Assembly (NCBI GenBank): GCA_963678705.1
Contig: OY783209.1
Coordinates: forward strand, 7,316,001-7,380,000
DNA length: 64,000 nucleotides
Direction of reading: 5' to 3'
Origin: Panorpa germanica
Taxonomy: Eukaryota; Arthropoda; Insecta; Mecoptera; Panorpidae
In this document: positions 1 to 13,800 of the stretch, in pieces
Position numbering within the stretch: the stretch's first letter is position 1
How the letters are laid out: each line of letters starts with the position of its first letter
Program-made: the position numbers and the translations under genes
The notes under the pieces: generated by a model
Databases searched by the model: none
Told to the model about the DNA's origin: nothing
What the model saw: the letters and a program-made list of their open reading frames with translations, nothing else

Positions 1-1745
1 CTGAAATTATACAGAAAGAAATTAGAATTAGAAGAAAGAATTATTGTCCTCAGACAATATTTCTTATAGACATAAAACAATTGAATTTAAAATATTTCTT
101 TTTTATATAAACAATAACAAAACAAGTTTAAGTAATTTAATTTAAGAATGAATGTATTGTAATTCCAACAAAAACATGTCGTTAAAGTAATAAAAATGTG
201 GTATTATAGTACGTCAGATATTAAAATGAAACAAACAAGTTTCAACAAGATAAATAAGGAAAACTGTTAGGCAAAGTTACACAAGTCACACAAGATCTTT
301 ACACGCAGATGAACATGTTAGTACATCAACATGTATTTTGATTAAAAACAGACGGAGGTAAGAATCACGCAGTCAGATCTTAGACGATGTGTTCATTTCA
401 CACATTGTATTTATTTTCAAAAAGGAACTAAAAACAAGTACGCATTCTTTTTAAATATATATATTTAGTCGAGAAAATCGATTATGAAGCAATTTTGTTT
501 CTCTTTTTATAATGTAAAAGAATCAAACGTAAATTTAAATTTGAGTTTTCGCCATCTTAAAAATATGATTGATATTAGTATTATTTGTTTATTTTGATAA
601 ATATAACACCCACAAAAATTTCGAAATAACTAGTTTTCTAGATAATAAAATTATCTACAGCTTTTATTAATCACTTTCTGTTGTAACTTTTGCAATAAAA
701 AAGTTATGAACAAGTACTTATTACAAAACTATTAAATACAATTTTCTTTTAATAAGAGTAAAGACAAGACAATCCATTAATACAACATCGTAAACAGTAC
801 ACACACGATAGCCTTCCCTTCAAAATCGAATACAGACTAGGAAAGACAATTCTATAGACGCATACTACATAAAACAAACAGATTCACCATATAAATAATA
901 ATTTAACTAAATTTTAATGCTTTTTCATTTTCAGATAATTTCCGTCCGAGTTATAGTGAAAACCGCAAATTATCTTTTTTCCCAAGACCTTCTGGAGGAA
1001 ACTCTGTTACCGGCTTATGCTTCAATATTGCTGCATGATAAAATTATACAACATAGTCAAAAGTATGCTCAATAATGTACAAAAGGTTCGAATAAAATTG
1101 CTCAATCAATACTTGAGAAAAAAAATCGCAAAAAAGTGTTTTTTTTTACGCTGAAACTCTAACCCCTCCCTTAAACAGTACGTCAGTACAGCAAAGTAAG
1201 GGTTTTAATCACTACACAAACGCTCAAGATAATATATGGTATAATGCACATTAACTAAGAACATTGACTATGTGAATATAGCTAGGCACGATAGAATTAA
1301 GAAATTAAATTTTAAACATTTTTTAAATAATTTATGGATAATAAACTTTCTGTATTTGACATAAGAGTAAACTCTTTGGTTATCAATTGATCAAGTAGAA
1401 ATTGTCGTTATTATACGAGTTATTTCACTGCTGCCAACTCTGAATGGCTAGGTCGTAAAATCAACGTTAGTTTTATTCTGCTAGATACATGTTTAAACAA
1501 GAACGCAACGTGGCTCTCAGTTTCAGAGAAGTTAGACATCACTGTTATATACATTTCCTAAATATTTGAATATTCTTAATAATCTGTGGTTAATGCTTCA
1601 AGGTAATACCTGATGACGAATTTGATGCATGAAATCGATACTCGAAGATCAACTCTCTATAAAACAAACGTGTATTATTATTTCACAACTCTTTATAGGA
1701 TTGGATTTAACACAAACAACATCGCGCGGTCGGGAAATTATAAAT
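1..1745. other. Gene-free AT-rich upstream region
   Basis: No exon, RNA gene or recognisable transposon is visible here. The longest open frame begins at 1629 and is only an upstream extension of the SP1 signal-peptide exon. A TATA box for SP1 lies at 1658-1664. The rest is unassigned AT-rich DNA. Confidence 0.6.
1658..1664 (+). promoter_or_regulatory. TATA box of SP1
   Basis: TATAAAA lies about 88 bases before the SP1 ATG. About 28 bases downstream comes CAACTCTTT (near 1686). The same TATAAAACAA...CAACTCTTT arrangement precedes SP2, so the promoters of the two paralogues appear to be homologous. This makes the upstream ATG at 1629, which lies before the TATA box, unlikely to be the start. 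Confidence 0.55.
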
Positions 1746-4340
1746 ATGATTCCAAAATTATTTATAGTGTTATTTGTAGTGTGTAATGCAGTTGTTATTA
1801 ATTCACGTAAGTATAATATTGTGACTTATTTAATTATCTTTGAAACGTACTACTTTATTAAAAAATGTAAGTGGCTTAAAGCGATGGTTTTTGATGCTAG
1901 ATTAACGTGTCCAGAGCTATATTTTCTGGATTTCTTTATCTAGTTTAACTGATTATTTATATATTACATAATCATAAATGTATTACGCAGTAATGTAGTC
2001 ATATATATGAGGCCACGACACCATAAATATTGCCCACATAAGTCGTTGGGGATAAGAAGCATTTACAAAATATTAAAAAATTAAATAATGTATATATACA
2101 CAGATATATAATTTTAGGTAAAACAAATTTATAAGCATTAGACGTATTATTTATGTAATATTTTATTTAATACCTTACTTTCCTCAATGTAACCACGGTC
2201 TTGTATTTGACGATGGTGTCTATTCTTCAGTGACATACTGACTTGTAAGACTCTGATATTTAATAATAAAGTTATAAAATAATTACGTGAGTTGCTAATT
2301 GGTCTAACTGCGTAGATCGTTAAATATTCTATTTTTTTTACTTAGTAGCAATATTTCGTCGTACCAAGGCCTCATAGTTCTGCGAATTATACCGCCGGCT
2401 AATATTAATTAAATAAACATCTAATCAACTAAACAAAACAACAAAAAAAACCTAAACAATTAGCGCAGGGTCGAATATTGATTCTAAGAGAAATTGTGTC
2501 GTTCTTTCTTCTTTAAGTGGAATTAACATAACATTTTTAGACGACTGTGTGTTCAAGTTAGATTCTCGGACCAGAATTGTATTTTCTGGGTTTGGTTGTT
2601 ATCAAGTTAAATTGATTATGTATATACATAAATGGAATTCTAATTAGACATAAAAAAATTGAAAATATAAAGTGTGTGATCGTAAGACTGTTTAAGACGC
2701 TATCGATGCAGATCTTGGTAGTAGGAGGAAATTTTGAATAAAACAGAATTTTGATAAAAATGAATTGAGGAAAATAAATACAAGATAGAAATAAAGTTAA
2801 TGGAAATGTTCTCAAAATCAAGCAGTATCAAACTTGACACCTTAGGGTTAAATACATCGTTTAAAGTCACATTTAATAGAAAGTGAAATTTCTCTTTCCA
2901 GAACAATGCACGACTCCAAACAACACTCCCGGTGAATGTATTTCTTTATTAAACTGTTATATATTATATCAAGCGTTTTGGAGTATACCAATTCCTCCAG
3001 ATACAAAGGAATTTATAAAGCGTTCTGCATGTGGTTTGGAGAATAATGTGCCCAAGGTCTGTTGTGGTGAAGAAGCTACATGGACTGAGAAACCTACTGT
3101 ACCTGTCGCCTCTACACCTACAACATTTCCAGGAATTTCGACTGGGGCACGAAGCAACCTACTACCGAAATCACCTGACTGTGGGTTGTCGTTAACTGAC
3201 AGGATCTATGGAGGAAACATAACTGCCCTCGATGAGTTCCCATGGCTTGCACTGCTTGAATACAAAACTGGTAATACTTTTTAAAAATTTAGTAATTCCG
3301 TGCATTTACCTATTAAAATATGCCAATGTTTCTTGTTTTCTTGAGATGGCGTTATGGAATTTGTTAATATGTTACAGCTCGTAACCAATTGAGGTTATCT
3401 TGCGGAGGAGCGCTAATTAACGACAGATATGTATTGACAGCAGCTCATTGTGTCACCGGAATAATCACAAGACAGGTTGGGAAATTGTAAGTATAACAAT
3501 TGTACGTAAGTTTGACCCAACAGAAGATTAATCCGCGTCTAAAGATTTTCTTCCATTGTTAACAATACCCATGTTGTGTTTTAGGGAATACGTTCGACTT
3601 GGAGAATTTGACACAACAACAGATCCCGACTGTGTGATACTCCCAGGTACTAATGAACAAGAATGTGCTGATCCTGTCCAAAGAATTCCCGTGGAAAGTT
3701 CTATACATCATCCGCAATTTGTGTATACTGACAAGAAGAGTGAGAACGACATTGCATTAGTAAGACTCGCAGCTCCTGCTAGAACTTCCGGTAAGAATTT
3801 GCAAAGTGTTTAACAAATGACTTCCAACAATTCAGAATAACATCAAGATATTTCTTGGCATAGATTTTATTAAGTTCCTGTGTCTACCAACGCCTGAAAT
3901 TATGCCGTCTGTTGGTGGTGATAAATTATTTATATCCGGATGGGGGGAAACGCAAACAAGTGAGAAAATTACATGTTTTAAGAATTAACAAATCATCTTT
4001 CATTATTTGTAATAATTGTCTAAAATATCTTGCAGGTTTATCAAGTAATGTGAAGCTAAAAGTAGATGTTCCGGTTATCGATTTTGCACGATGCAAATAT
4101 CAATTTGATAATATCTACAAGCTACCTTTAGGAAACGGACATTTATGTGCTGGCGGAGAGAGCGAAAAAGATGCTTGTTTGGGAGATTCAGGTGGTCCTT
4201 TGATGAAGTTGATTGGGAGTATTTGGTACTCTGAAGGAGTTGTTTCATATGGATTAGGTTGTGGAATTCAAGGCCGTCCAGGAGTTTATACAAGAGTTAG
4301 TTACTACATGGATTGGATTACTGAGAATGTTAGACCTTAG
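1746..4340 (+). CDS. SP1: CLIP-domain trypsin-like serine protease (CLIPB type)
   Basis: Six exons: 1746-1806, 2902-3270, 3378-3486, 3585-3790, 3864-3959, 4036-4340; 381 residues. Splice sites are GT-AG and the frame is open throughout. A signal peptide ([17 protein letters not shown]...) is followed by a complete six-Cys CLIP domain (Cys 23, 33, 39, 64, 74, 75) and a Pro/Thr-rich linker. Cys114 should tether light and heavy chains. Predicted activation is at DR121|I122 (IYGG). The catalytic domain has [13 protein letters not shown] and GDSGGP, with the pocket Asp in KDAC and Gly at 216 and 226, so trypsin-like specificity is expected. It should be a secreted zymogen acting in a haemolymph proteolytic cascade (melanisation or Toll); the exact substrate cannot be read from sequence. 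AATAAA follows at 4390. First gene of the array, most similar to SP2. Confidence 0.9.
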
Positions 4341-5299
4341 CAAAATTATACAATAATAGTATTAGTACTGTATTATTTGAAATTGATTCAATAAATAATA
4401 TTAAAAAAAAAACTAAATAGTTTGCAACAATTTCTATGACTTCCTGCATATCCATATCGGACATAAATAAAACCTAATTGATATGTAATTTTTATAATTG
4501 TAAAACTATTGTCAACCACTATTAGTTTCCTTTTTCCCCATCATTTCGTCACTGACGTTCATTCCTAAAAAGTTTGACAAGGACAAAACTGCGGATTTCA
4601 ATATATCCTGGTGCCCATTTCACACAATATAGTCTCATCGCAAATTACATTAGATATAGTACCTCTTCTCCTTTCCTTCAACCTAATAAATATTTTTAAT
4701 TTATTATAATTTTGTTCTATTCTACTAGAAGTAGTCCTTGACCTACGACTGGGATACGTTCCCAAACAACGGTCGAAAGTCGAGTTTCATACAAAGAAAA
4801 AGCTGTTTTAATCTGCCTTTATGTCGCCGTCATCAAAATTAGTATTGAATTATTATTAGTACTGAACATTATTTTTAAGTTGTTTTAAAACAATATTTTC
4901 CTGAATTAGCTTAACTCGTAAATATTATTAGGTTTCGCTTAAGTAATATATTTCTTTAATATAAGGTAACATCCATGTTTAGTTATCAGGATAATTGTGG
5001 TTGTCCGCAATATTTTGTAACCATAGACAAATTTATCATATACACGGAAATTAATGTATACACGATAACGAGTTTTTCCAGAACTGGTTATACGCAATTG
5101 TAAGAAATTCTGAACAAACCAAAATCAAAATTTCAAGGTGGCATCTATCTCGTGACATCATGACGTGATTGCAGCAACCGCGGCCGTAAGAGAACTTCGC
5201 TATAAAACAAGTGAGTACCTTGGAATCGCAACTCTTTCTGTAACTGTACTTTAAACATACAACATAGAACACTGCATGTTGGAATAAGTATTTCATAAA
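4341..5299. other. SP1-SP2 intergenic region
   Basis: Contains the SP1 poly(A) signal AATAAA at 4390-4395 and the SP2 promoter at its right end. No other gene or recognisable element is seen; the antisense open frame around 5051-5341 overlaps the SP2 promoter and first exon and has no family features. Confidence 0.6.
5201..5207 (+). promoter_or_regulatory. TATA box of SP2
   Basis: TATAAAA about 99 bases before the SP2 ATG, followed by CAACTCTTT near 5228. The layout matches the SP1 promoter, as expected if the duplication carried the promoter with it. Confidence 0.55.
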
Positions 5300-8200
5300 A
5301 TGATACGACAGTTGTTTACAGTGTTGCTCGTTCTGTGCCACACGGCTTCTATCTATTCGCGTAAGTCACATTGAAATTTATTTTATTTCTTTATAGAGCG
5401 TAATAATGAATTTAAAGAAAATGCAATAAATTTATTAACTGATTATGAAAGTGATGTGAAAATTTGTTTTTGTAGGTCGTATTTATTTAGACATTAAATT
5501 TTGCTTTGCGCGTGGACAAATAATTGTTATTTTCTGCATTACTTCAGCTGCTAAAGTTCGTAGCCGTTTTAAAAAATATACCATCCCGTTAAATGGTGAA
5601 CATCTGAAGAAAAAGGAGTTCGTATTGCAGCAGCTTATAATACACTAGCGTTTGCCCCGTCGCAAAGTAACGCTTGTTTGATATATTAAATTTAATAACA
5701 CCATTTTAAATTTTAATTTTATGTCTAAATTAAATATTATTTCATTTCATAACCAAAATAAAAAATATTTGGTACAATTCTTTCTCAAGTCAATTTCTTT
5801 TCAAAATTTTATATATACAAAACTATAATTTTCTAACACAATTATTATCCCCGTGATTGCTTTTTATTAATTAAATACTCAATTATTTCACAATGTAAAA
5901 TTTGAATTTTCTCAAAGCAACTTTTATTTCTTTAATTTCTATAGTAGAAAATATGTCCTAGCGTATCTGAAATTGCCATTGTATTACCATTTAATTAGGA
6001 TGTACGCAAATTGGCTAGTTTGAATCCCGCTCCTAAATATGTGGCTAATCGGATCCTGACTATTACCATTTATTTCACCTGAATTTTTTTTATTTCAGAA
6101 TCATGCAGAACCCCAAATAACACTCCCGGTCAGTGCATTCCTCTAATAAAATGTGAGCCCCTCTACAAAGCATTTTTGACACCGCCAATTCCTCAAGATA
6201 CGATCATTTTCTTAAAGCGATCTGGTTGTGGTTTTGAAAATAACCAACCTAAGGTTTGCTGTGGTGAGGAATCTACATGGATAAAGAGGCCAAGCCTACC
6301 TGAAGAAGGCACTACGGAGGCTCCTAACAAATACAAAAAAAATCCAAATTGGAAACGAAGTGATTTACTGCCAAAATCTCCTTACTGCGGAATATCGTTA
6401 ACCGATAGGATTCTGGGAGGAAATGTGACCAACATTGATGAGTTCCCGTGGCTTGCCGTTCTCGAATACAGAACCGGTAAGATTTAATAAATATCAAAGG
6501 TCTTATAAATTATAAGAATATTACAAAACAACTTTTACCAAATTTAAAATTATTTGAGTTTTTTTTGCAAACGTTTCAATTAAATTAAATATAAATTATG
6601 TTAATATGCAAATAAAACTTTTTTTGCAACATTATGTTACGATTTATATTACACTAATGCTCTTGTAGAATTCTAGCTGATTATACTCGTTAAAGAATTG
6701 ATTGGCAATAGAGGGTGAAAAGTAAGTAAGCTTTAGAGTGCACTTATTTCCAAATTAATCACGTTTTAACATCAGAGCTAGAACTTCTAAAATAAAGTAT
6801 AAAACTCGGTCAACCAGCACGGTAATTGATGCACCGTTATACTCAATCCGCCTTACAAATAAATCTGTTATAAAATTATCACTTTATACCTGGTATAAAT
6901 TTTATTTGTAAGGCGGATAGTCGCAAAGTTGCATCAACCAATAGGTTTTAACTTATTATATTTCTTATTAAACTATTTTATGTTATTCGTTATCCAATTT
7001 ATAAAATGTATAGAATACTCTTTTTATTATTTTAAAATACGTGTCTACTTCTTTGACACTTTGCTACTAAGCTACTAATAAGAAGCTAAGTAAAAGTAAC
7101 ATAACAAAAGTTACCTGTTACGTACACGATTTTATCTAATATACAACGTTTGGTGACTTATTTCATCAATAAATCAAACCTGTTACACATTAAACCAGCG
7201 GTTCTCAAACTTTTTACTTCGAGCCCCCTCCCCTCCTTCATAATCCAGCTGTAAGCCGGACCCTCCTACATGTAAGCGTACTATATATTATAAGGGAGTC
7301 GCATTTGACATTTTACTATGCATACTCTAATGGGGCAATAGGTTTAATCGTAATCAAAGAACAAATTCTATACAAAAAATTACAATTTATTAAGGTATTT
7401 TAGCTACTATAGTACATAATTATTGTTTGTAACTCAGAGCAATAATAATAAAAAGAGCTTCAGTGTGAAGGATGTGCTTGTACAACAACCAGGCATGCTA
7501 GGTGCTAGCTACCACGAGAGTCATCTCCCGCGCTGTACTGAAAACATGTCGCTGTACACGCACATTATTTTAATGCCGATAAACTAAAAAAAATAAAATG
7601 TTCGGCACTCTTACGACGTTGACTAAAAATTATACACTTGTTGTAATTTTAAAAATAAAAAGTTTGCTTTATTATTTTGTAATTAAATTTAATTAATTTT
7701 GCAACCAAGCTTAGGGCCCCCCCCCGGAGACTTCATTGCGCCACCTTTGGGGGTCGCGCCCCGCACTTTGAGAACCACTGCATTAAACTATTAAAAATTA
7801 TAACATCTACATTACTTGAATGTAAGGAAAGGTTTTGTGTTTTGCTTGAATGTTACAAATTTCTTTTTATATTCTAGCTGACAATCAGTTGAACATATCT
7901 TGCGGAGGAGCGCTTATTAACGAAAGATATGTATTAACAGCAGCCCATTGCGTTACTGGAGCAATCACAAGAGTGGTGGGAAACTTGTAAGTAATTATTA
8001 TTACAATAATTTTCAAAATTTTCTATTCTATTTAAGTAGTACTATCTTGATAAATTTATAATTTGCATACAATGTTTCTGAACATAATGAATTGAAGGAA
8101 TTCTTCTTATTTCCCACAATGTACGTGTACAATTTTGGTTTTAACATTAAATATCCATATTCGTATCTTAGAGAGTCCGTTCGACTTGGAGAATTCGACA

Positions 8201-8931
8201 CATCCACAGATCCGGATTGTGTGGTAAACCTACACACTAAGCGGGAAGAATGCACCGACCCTGTCCAGGTAATTCCCGTTGAGAGTTTTGTTTATTATCC
8301 AGAATACACCTATACAAGCCGAAGAAGTGAACACGACATTGCACTAGTAAGATTATCAACTCCTGCTGAAACTGGAGGTAAGAATTTGGAGATATTTACC
8401 ATTCAAATAATATCAACAATAAAAAATAACATGAAATTATTTCATTGTATAGATTTTGTTAAGTTCCTGTGCTTGCCAGCGCCGGAAACCGAACCTTCCG
8501 TTACTGGTGAAAAATTAATTGTGGCAGGATGGGGAAAAACATTGACGCGTAAGGAACTATCACAAGCTTAACATAAACTAGCATTTTTTTGAGTATTTGT
8601 AATACCTTTTTTAAATTTTCTTATAGATGCATCAAGCGATCTTAAACTAAAAGTAGATGTTCCGGTAGTCGACTTTGCACAATGCCAAAATCAATTTGAA
8701 AGGAACTACTACATACCTTTAGGAGGTGGTCATTTATGTGCTGGCGGGGAGCACGCTAAAGATGCTTGCACTGGAGATTCAGGTGGTCCTTTGATGAAGG
8801 TTAGAGGAAGTACCTGGTACTGCGAGGCAGTTGTTTCGTTTGGCTTAAGTTGCGGAGTTGACGGTCGTCCAGGAGTTTATACCAGAGTTAGTTACTACAT
8901 GGACTGGATAACAGAGAATATCAAACCATAA
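5300..8931 (+). CDS. SP2: CLIP-domain trypsin-like serine protease (CLIPB type)
   Basis: Six exons: 5300-5360, 6099-6476, 7878-7986, 8172-8377, 8453-8548, 8627-8931; 384 residues. Exon lengths are almost identical to SP1 (61/378/109/206/96/305). Signal peptide MIRQLFTVLLVLCHTASIYS, then a six-Cys CLIP domain starting at Cys23 (CRTPNNTPGQC... VCCG), a charged linker, and predicted activation at DR124|I125 (ILGG). [13 protein letters not shown] and GDSGGP supply the triad; KDAC gives the pocket Asp and PGVYTRV gives Gly226. The surface loop after the His exon has the extra Cys pair (DPDC...EECTDP) seen in CLIPB proteases. Secreted zymogen, probably in a melanisation or Toll cascade. Intron 2 (1401 bp) holds a foldback element, a dispersed repeat and a hAT element. 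Poly(A) signal at 8988. Confidence 0.9.
6826..6937. repeat. 112-bp foldback element in SP2 intron 2
   Basis: A perfect 18-bp inverted repeat (ATCCGCCTTACAAATAAA at 6846-6863, complement at 6901-6918) is nested inside a second 8-bp pair (TTGATGCA at 6826-6833, TGCATCAA at 6930-6937). It could form a long hairpin. Most likely a tiny MITE or foldback element; no target duplication was recognised. Confidence 0.6.
7096..7195 (+). repeat. Dispersed repeat RepA, copy 1 (interrupted by hAT)
   Basis: Contains GTAACATAACAAAAGTTACC and the downstream GACTTATTT...AATCAAAC section shared with copies at 24341, 52716 and 58581. Its right end is split by the hAT element that begins at 7196, so RepA was here first. 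Confidence 0.6.
7196..7780. mobile_element. Non-autonomous hAT-type element in SP2 intron 2
   Basis: 585 bp. The left end CAGCGGTTCTCAAACTT and the right end (complement CAGTGGTTCTCAAAGTG) form terminal inverted repeats of the classical hAT CAGNGGTTCTCAAA type. It is flanked by a perfect 8-bp target duplication CATTAAAC (7188-7195 and 7781-7788), the hAT length. No transposase reading frame is present. Sequence is richer in G and C than the surrounding intron. The intact duplication suggests a fairly recent insertion. Confidence 0.9.
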
Positions 8932-10810
8932 TGGAATACTTGAACAACATCAACTAATATTAATAATGAAATATTTAACTGTACTTCAATAAATTTTACT
9001 ATTTAATAATACTTTTTTTTATTGGTTTAAATGATCACCTTGATCAACTTAATTGGTAAATTTATGCAAGATTTTTATATTTATAAGATTTACCGCTCCA
9101 GTTTAAGTTCATTTAGCATACTGTTCATTTATACTCGCTATATCTTAAACGAAATACCACCATAGGTACTATGCGTAATCGTACATATGGAAAGATGAAA
9201 AGAAGAATAAAAATAATAAAATAAAGTCAACTAATGTGAAATAATAGTAATACATCTTACTGACAATAGACGCTAATAGTCTGTTGCGTAATAATCTACT
9301 GCGAAAGCAGCATTAATCTTTAATACTAAATTTTAAAAAGCATGTTAACCTGCCATTTTGTAAATGGAAACTTTTGTTCATGTTTGTAGTTGTGCACACG
9401 CAGTTTTCCAGTGCGGTTTTCTCTATCATGCATGCAGTTGAAATGCTGACAGGAATTGTGAATAATTAGCTATCAGTATTTAAAAGAACTATTTGTTTAG
9501 ACTTTCTAGGTTCACATAGTAATCTACACAAAAAATTTGTATTTAAGAGTTTATTTGCATTTGTTGGCTGACCCGATACATCATCAGACACACTCGGGCG
9601 GTCTTGTCTAAATCTTTTTGCCATTTAAAAAAAAAAAACTTCAACAATGACTGGCGCATATAATTCAGACAAAAACTAACCATACAATATGGCTGTCGTT
9701 TCTTTAAAATATTTTTTAATCAGTTATTTTAGAATAATATTTTAAATCCCAAATAATGTTTGTGTAATTACTTCTGCCATGATCTGCTTCAACCAAGTTC
9801 CGCTTTAGACAGATTTAGTTTTCACAATCAAAAATTTTACTAAATTTGTATGTTGGCAGTTTGTTTGCGTATATTTTAGTACTCATTTTAGAACCAAAAA
9901 TATGAACAAACTAGGTTTTTAGAGTAATTTTGTTTAGAAATTTTATTCATCAAATTGTATATAATGTTACACTGGAATGTAGTTAATTGTTTCTTATAAT
10001 GCAATGAACAAATTTCATTGTTTATTTAAATACCAAGTAAAATTATAAACTGACAATTTTTGTAAAATAATATTTAAATAATAAAATAAAATATTAAAAC
10101 ACTATTGAATATTTTGAAATTAAATATATATAAAAATACCAGATAAACCCAGTCGTCCCGCTGCTTTGCTGTGGCGCAGTCTAATATAAAATGAATGGGA
10201 AAGTGTGGGAATGCAACGGTGTGTCAAAATTTCATGTCAATCGACCAACTACTTTAAGATTAAGCTTACAAACAAAGAAACAGTATCTCATTCTTAAGTG
10301 ATACACATTTTTGATCGGTTACCCTTTCTGAAAACTAACGTACTTAGTTTCTTCACGGTACTTAGAGTATATACTCAAACTTTTCGAACAAATTAAAATA
10401 AGTTAAGATATAAGAAAATAATTGTATTGAATTCAACTAATAAATATTCTGAAACAATAATAATATCTACGTTAATTAATAAAGTTCATTATATCCATTA
10501 TGATAATATTTTAAATATTGCTATTATCTTTGATCTATCAACGGGAAATATGGTTTAACCAATATAATGTTTCTACCACAAAAATATAACAACGTTTGCT
10601 TTCAAGGTTATTGATTTTGTTTACAATTTGATCACTATGAATATATCTTTTCACTGCTATAACAATATCGTGACGTACGTCTCTGCTTTATTATTTTACC
10701 TCCAGGCTGACGAGTCCTCACTGTGGAAATAATTAACAGTCCGAGAATATTTTATTTATTCAGTTATTTCAGTTTAGTTTTAATACTGCTTGTGATAGGA
10801 CAAAGTCAAC
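8932..10810. other. SP2-SP3 intergenic region
   Basis: Holds the SP2 poly(A) signal at 8988-8993 and a Helitron-like fragment at 10140-10285. No gene is visible. No clear TATA box was found before SP3. Confidence 0.55.
10140..10285 (-). mobile_element. Helitron-like fragment, minus strand
   Basis: Read on the minus strand it contains AAAGTAGTTGGTCGATTGAC followed by a TGAAATT...GACAC...GCATTC stretch closely matching the repeat in SP7 intron 1 (34148). It ends in a GCCACAGCAAAGC...GGGAC segment like the GCCACAGCGAAGCGGGG end of the copy at 42715. Family assignment is by similarity to that copy. Confidence 0.5.
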
Positions 10811-13800
10811 ATGCATAAACATGTTTTAATAGTTGCGGTTCTCATTCTCTGTGAATCAGTTTTGATAAATTCACGTAAGATTTTATTATTTATATACTTA
10901 TAGTTGTAGAATAGATGATATATTAGCTATTAACTTAGAATATATTTAAAATTATTGAATGTAATTATTACAGTAAAATACTGGTTTTTTTTGTAAAGTA
11001 CACTGCGATAAAGACACATTGACATAGCACTTGGATGCTAGAATGGTTTTATGCTAAAAATTTCTATTATGCTAAAATTTTTATTTTATTCTATAGGATT
11101 TCTTGTCTTGTGTTCCAATGCCCTTAGTATAGTATTGCGGGGACACAAATATTTCTTTTTCTCTTTTGTTTACAGTTTCAAACCAACTACAAGGTCATAT
11201 TTGCATTAAATTATTAGCAGTTTAGTTGAATAATTGGGTTTATCTAAAATTTAATGTTCTTTACGTAAAACCACTTACGCAGTGGCGAACTTTATTGCTT
11301 TGAGTCTTTGACGCTACACGAAAAAGAATCGCTTAGAAAATTTAATTGTATCCAGTTACATTTGACTTTATGAGCCTCTGATATCGCGCCAACTGTTCAT
11401 CCGTCTCTGTCTTTACATAAAATATACACACTATATATTTGAGTCACTTAATACAGAAAGGAATATAAACCTCCTAGTTTGAACTACATTTAAGATCATG
11501 TAATATTTCTAATCGATATATGATGAAACAATAAATATCAATAAAATTGCATTTAATCTTATTTAACGAAAGGCATTTAATATGAGTCTGGATTAACATA
11601 ATTTTAACCTTGAAATTAGCCAAAAACCCATAAAATAAACTTGGAATTAGCGTATGGCAAGTTAGTAAGTGTGAATCTGCCAGTTATATATAAGACAGTT
11701 TTCTACTCGGGAGATTACAGTTTCAAACTTGAATACTCTCTTGATTGAATAGACAAGCAAATTCTTTAAATTACTTTCTTAAAATGAATCAAAACCCGAA
11801 TAAATTATTTACCAATCATTTTACTAAAACATAATTGCCTTTTCATTGATTCATTGAATCTTTTAACAAAAATTTTGTGTTGAGGAATGACCTTTGTCTG
11901 ACGAGTTTATGATTTTTGATTGTGAAAAAATCTTTATTAGATAAATTTATATTTATACTTAAATATGCATATTAAATGATGTTCAGTCTGATTCAAAAAG
12001 TAGTTATACAGGTCTTTAGAGCCTTCTTTGTATATTGACATTGTAATTACTGGTTTCATCCTCAAACCAGTTTTTAGTTGATTTTATTATCGCTTGAATA
12101 ACACAACATAAAATTAAAATGAAATTTAACTTTTGTTTATAGCATTCTGTACTAATTATATTATTGAAAATTATTTATCTATATTAAACAGGGTATTAGG
12201 TTCATAGATGTCAATGTTATAGATGGATGATAAAGAGAACTATGTTTATGCTATAGAAAATAGGGTTAGTTATTAATATCATCATTAGATATCTAGATAT
12301 AGATATTAAGGCTATACAAAGGATAGTTATTAATATCATCGTTGTTAAATAAAAAATCAAACAAAAACTGATATCTCGAAAACGTAGCACTTTATGAAAT
12401 AGCTTATTCTTTGAAGAAATCCTCATCGTTCAAAACGTAAATTTCGAAATGGTGTTGTCATGTTTTATATTTAAATTAAACGTTATATTTTTATTTCAGA
12501 ACAATGTACCACACCCAATTCAAAGCCTGGTAGCTGCATACCATTAGCAACTTGCCAGCCGTTGTACAAAGCCTTCTTAAATCCACCAATTCCCGATAGT
12601 AAAATCACATTCTTAAAAGCATCTAGTTGTGGTTTTGAAAATAACGCCCCTAAAGTATGCTGCGGGGATGATGAAACCTGGGCCGTGAAACCAACCACTC
12701 CACCTGTTGTGCCGACACCAACACCTCAAACATCTGAACCTTATGTTAAAAACCCAAATTGGGTACTGAGTCCCTTGCTGCCCAAACCTCCTGCTTGTGG
12801 AACATCTCTAGATGATAGGATTATCGGTGGAAACGCTACAAGCATTGATGAATTTCCTTGGTTGGCGTTGCTTCGCTACAGAACTGGTAAAATTTATTTA
12901 TATACTTAAAAATATACACAAAACATACTATACTATAACTCTAATTAAGGTAGAAAATTATTCTTGCAATTATCTTAGCAAGACAATTTCTATATAAAAA
13001 GTAGAATCTGAATCTTATTATTAACTTGACTCCTTCCAAGATAATTTTCTACCTGGGAACAAGCATTTACATTCAAGACAGCTTTGACCTTTAAAGAAGT
13101 TTTGACAATTTTGAAATTATTCATAGTTTATATGAAGACTATTTCTTTATCAATATAATATTTAAATAAAAGGTTTAGAAGATTCAAAATCCTTTTAACT
13201 GATATATAATATATCTATATTCTATAACGGGTTTAAGAGATATGGGCAAAATTGTAAGTGCATAAACTCGATGTTGAATGTCATTCACTGTTTTGAATCT
13301 TGACTTATATTCAGTAAAGAAGTGTACATATCAGAAGTGTAGCTCAATATCTATGAGATATAATGTCTAGCGGGTAAATGGAATTACCGAGCAACTGATG
13401 GAGAAATCACAGTCTTACTCTCTCAATGTTTGTTCTTGATTGTAATTAGATAATCCCGCCTTACGAATATTTTTGTATTACTGCATATTTACCAAGTTAA
13501 ACTCTTTTTCGATTGCAGCTCAAAATACCATTGTAAACTCCTGTGGTGGGGCTTTGATTAGCACGAAGTACGTTTTAACAGCAGCCCATTGCGTCACGGG
13601 AGCAATTACTAGACTTGTCGGAAATTTGTAAGTAGATTTCAAATTGGTAATTAATAACACGTATTTGTGAAATAATTAATCATCCTAAATGAAATCATTT
13701 CAGAGAGGTTGTTCGTCTTGGTGAATACGACACTACAACAGATATCGACTGTGTTGACAACAATCCTGATGATTGTGCACCTCCTGTACAGGACATTTGT

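Noticed and set aside
1629-1943. 104-codon open frame as the SP1 start
   Set aside because: The ATG at 1629 lies upstream of the TATA box, and the signal peptide begins at the in-frame ATG 1746; the 3' part is intron after the donor at 1807.
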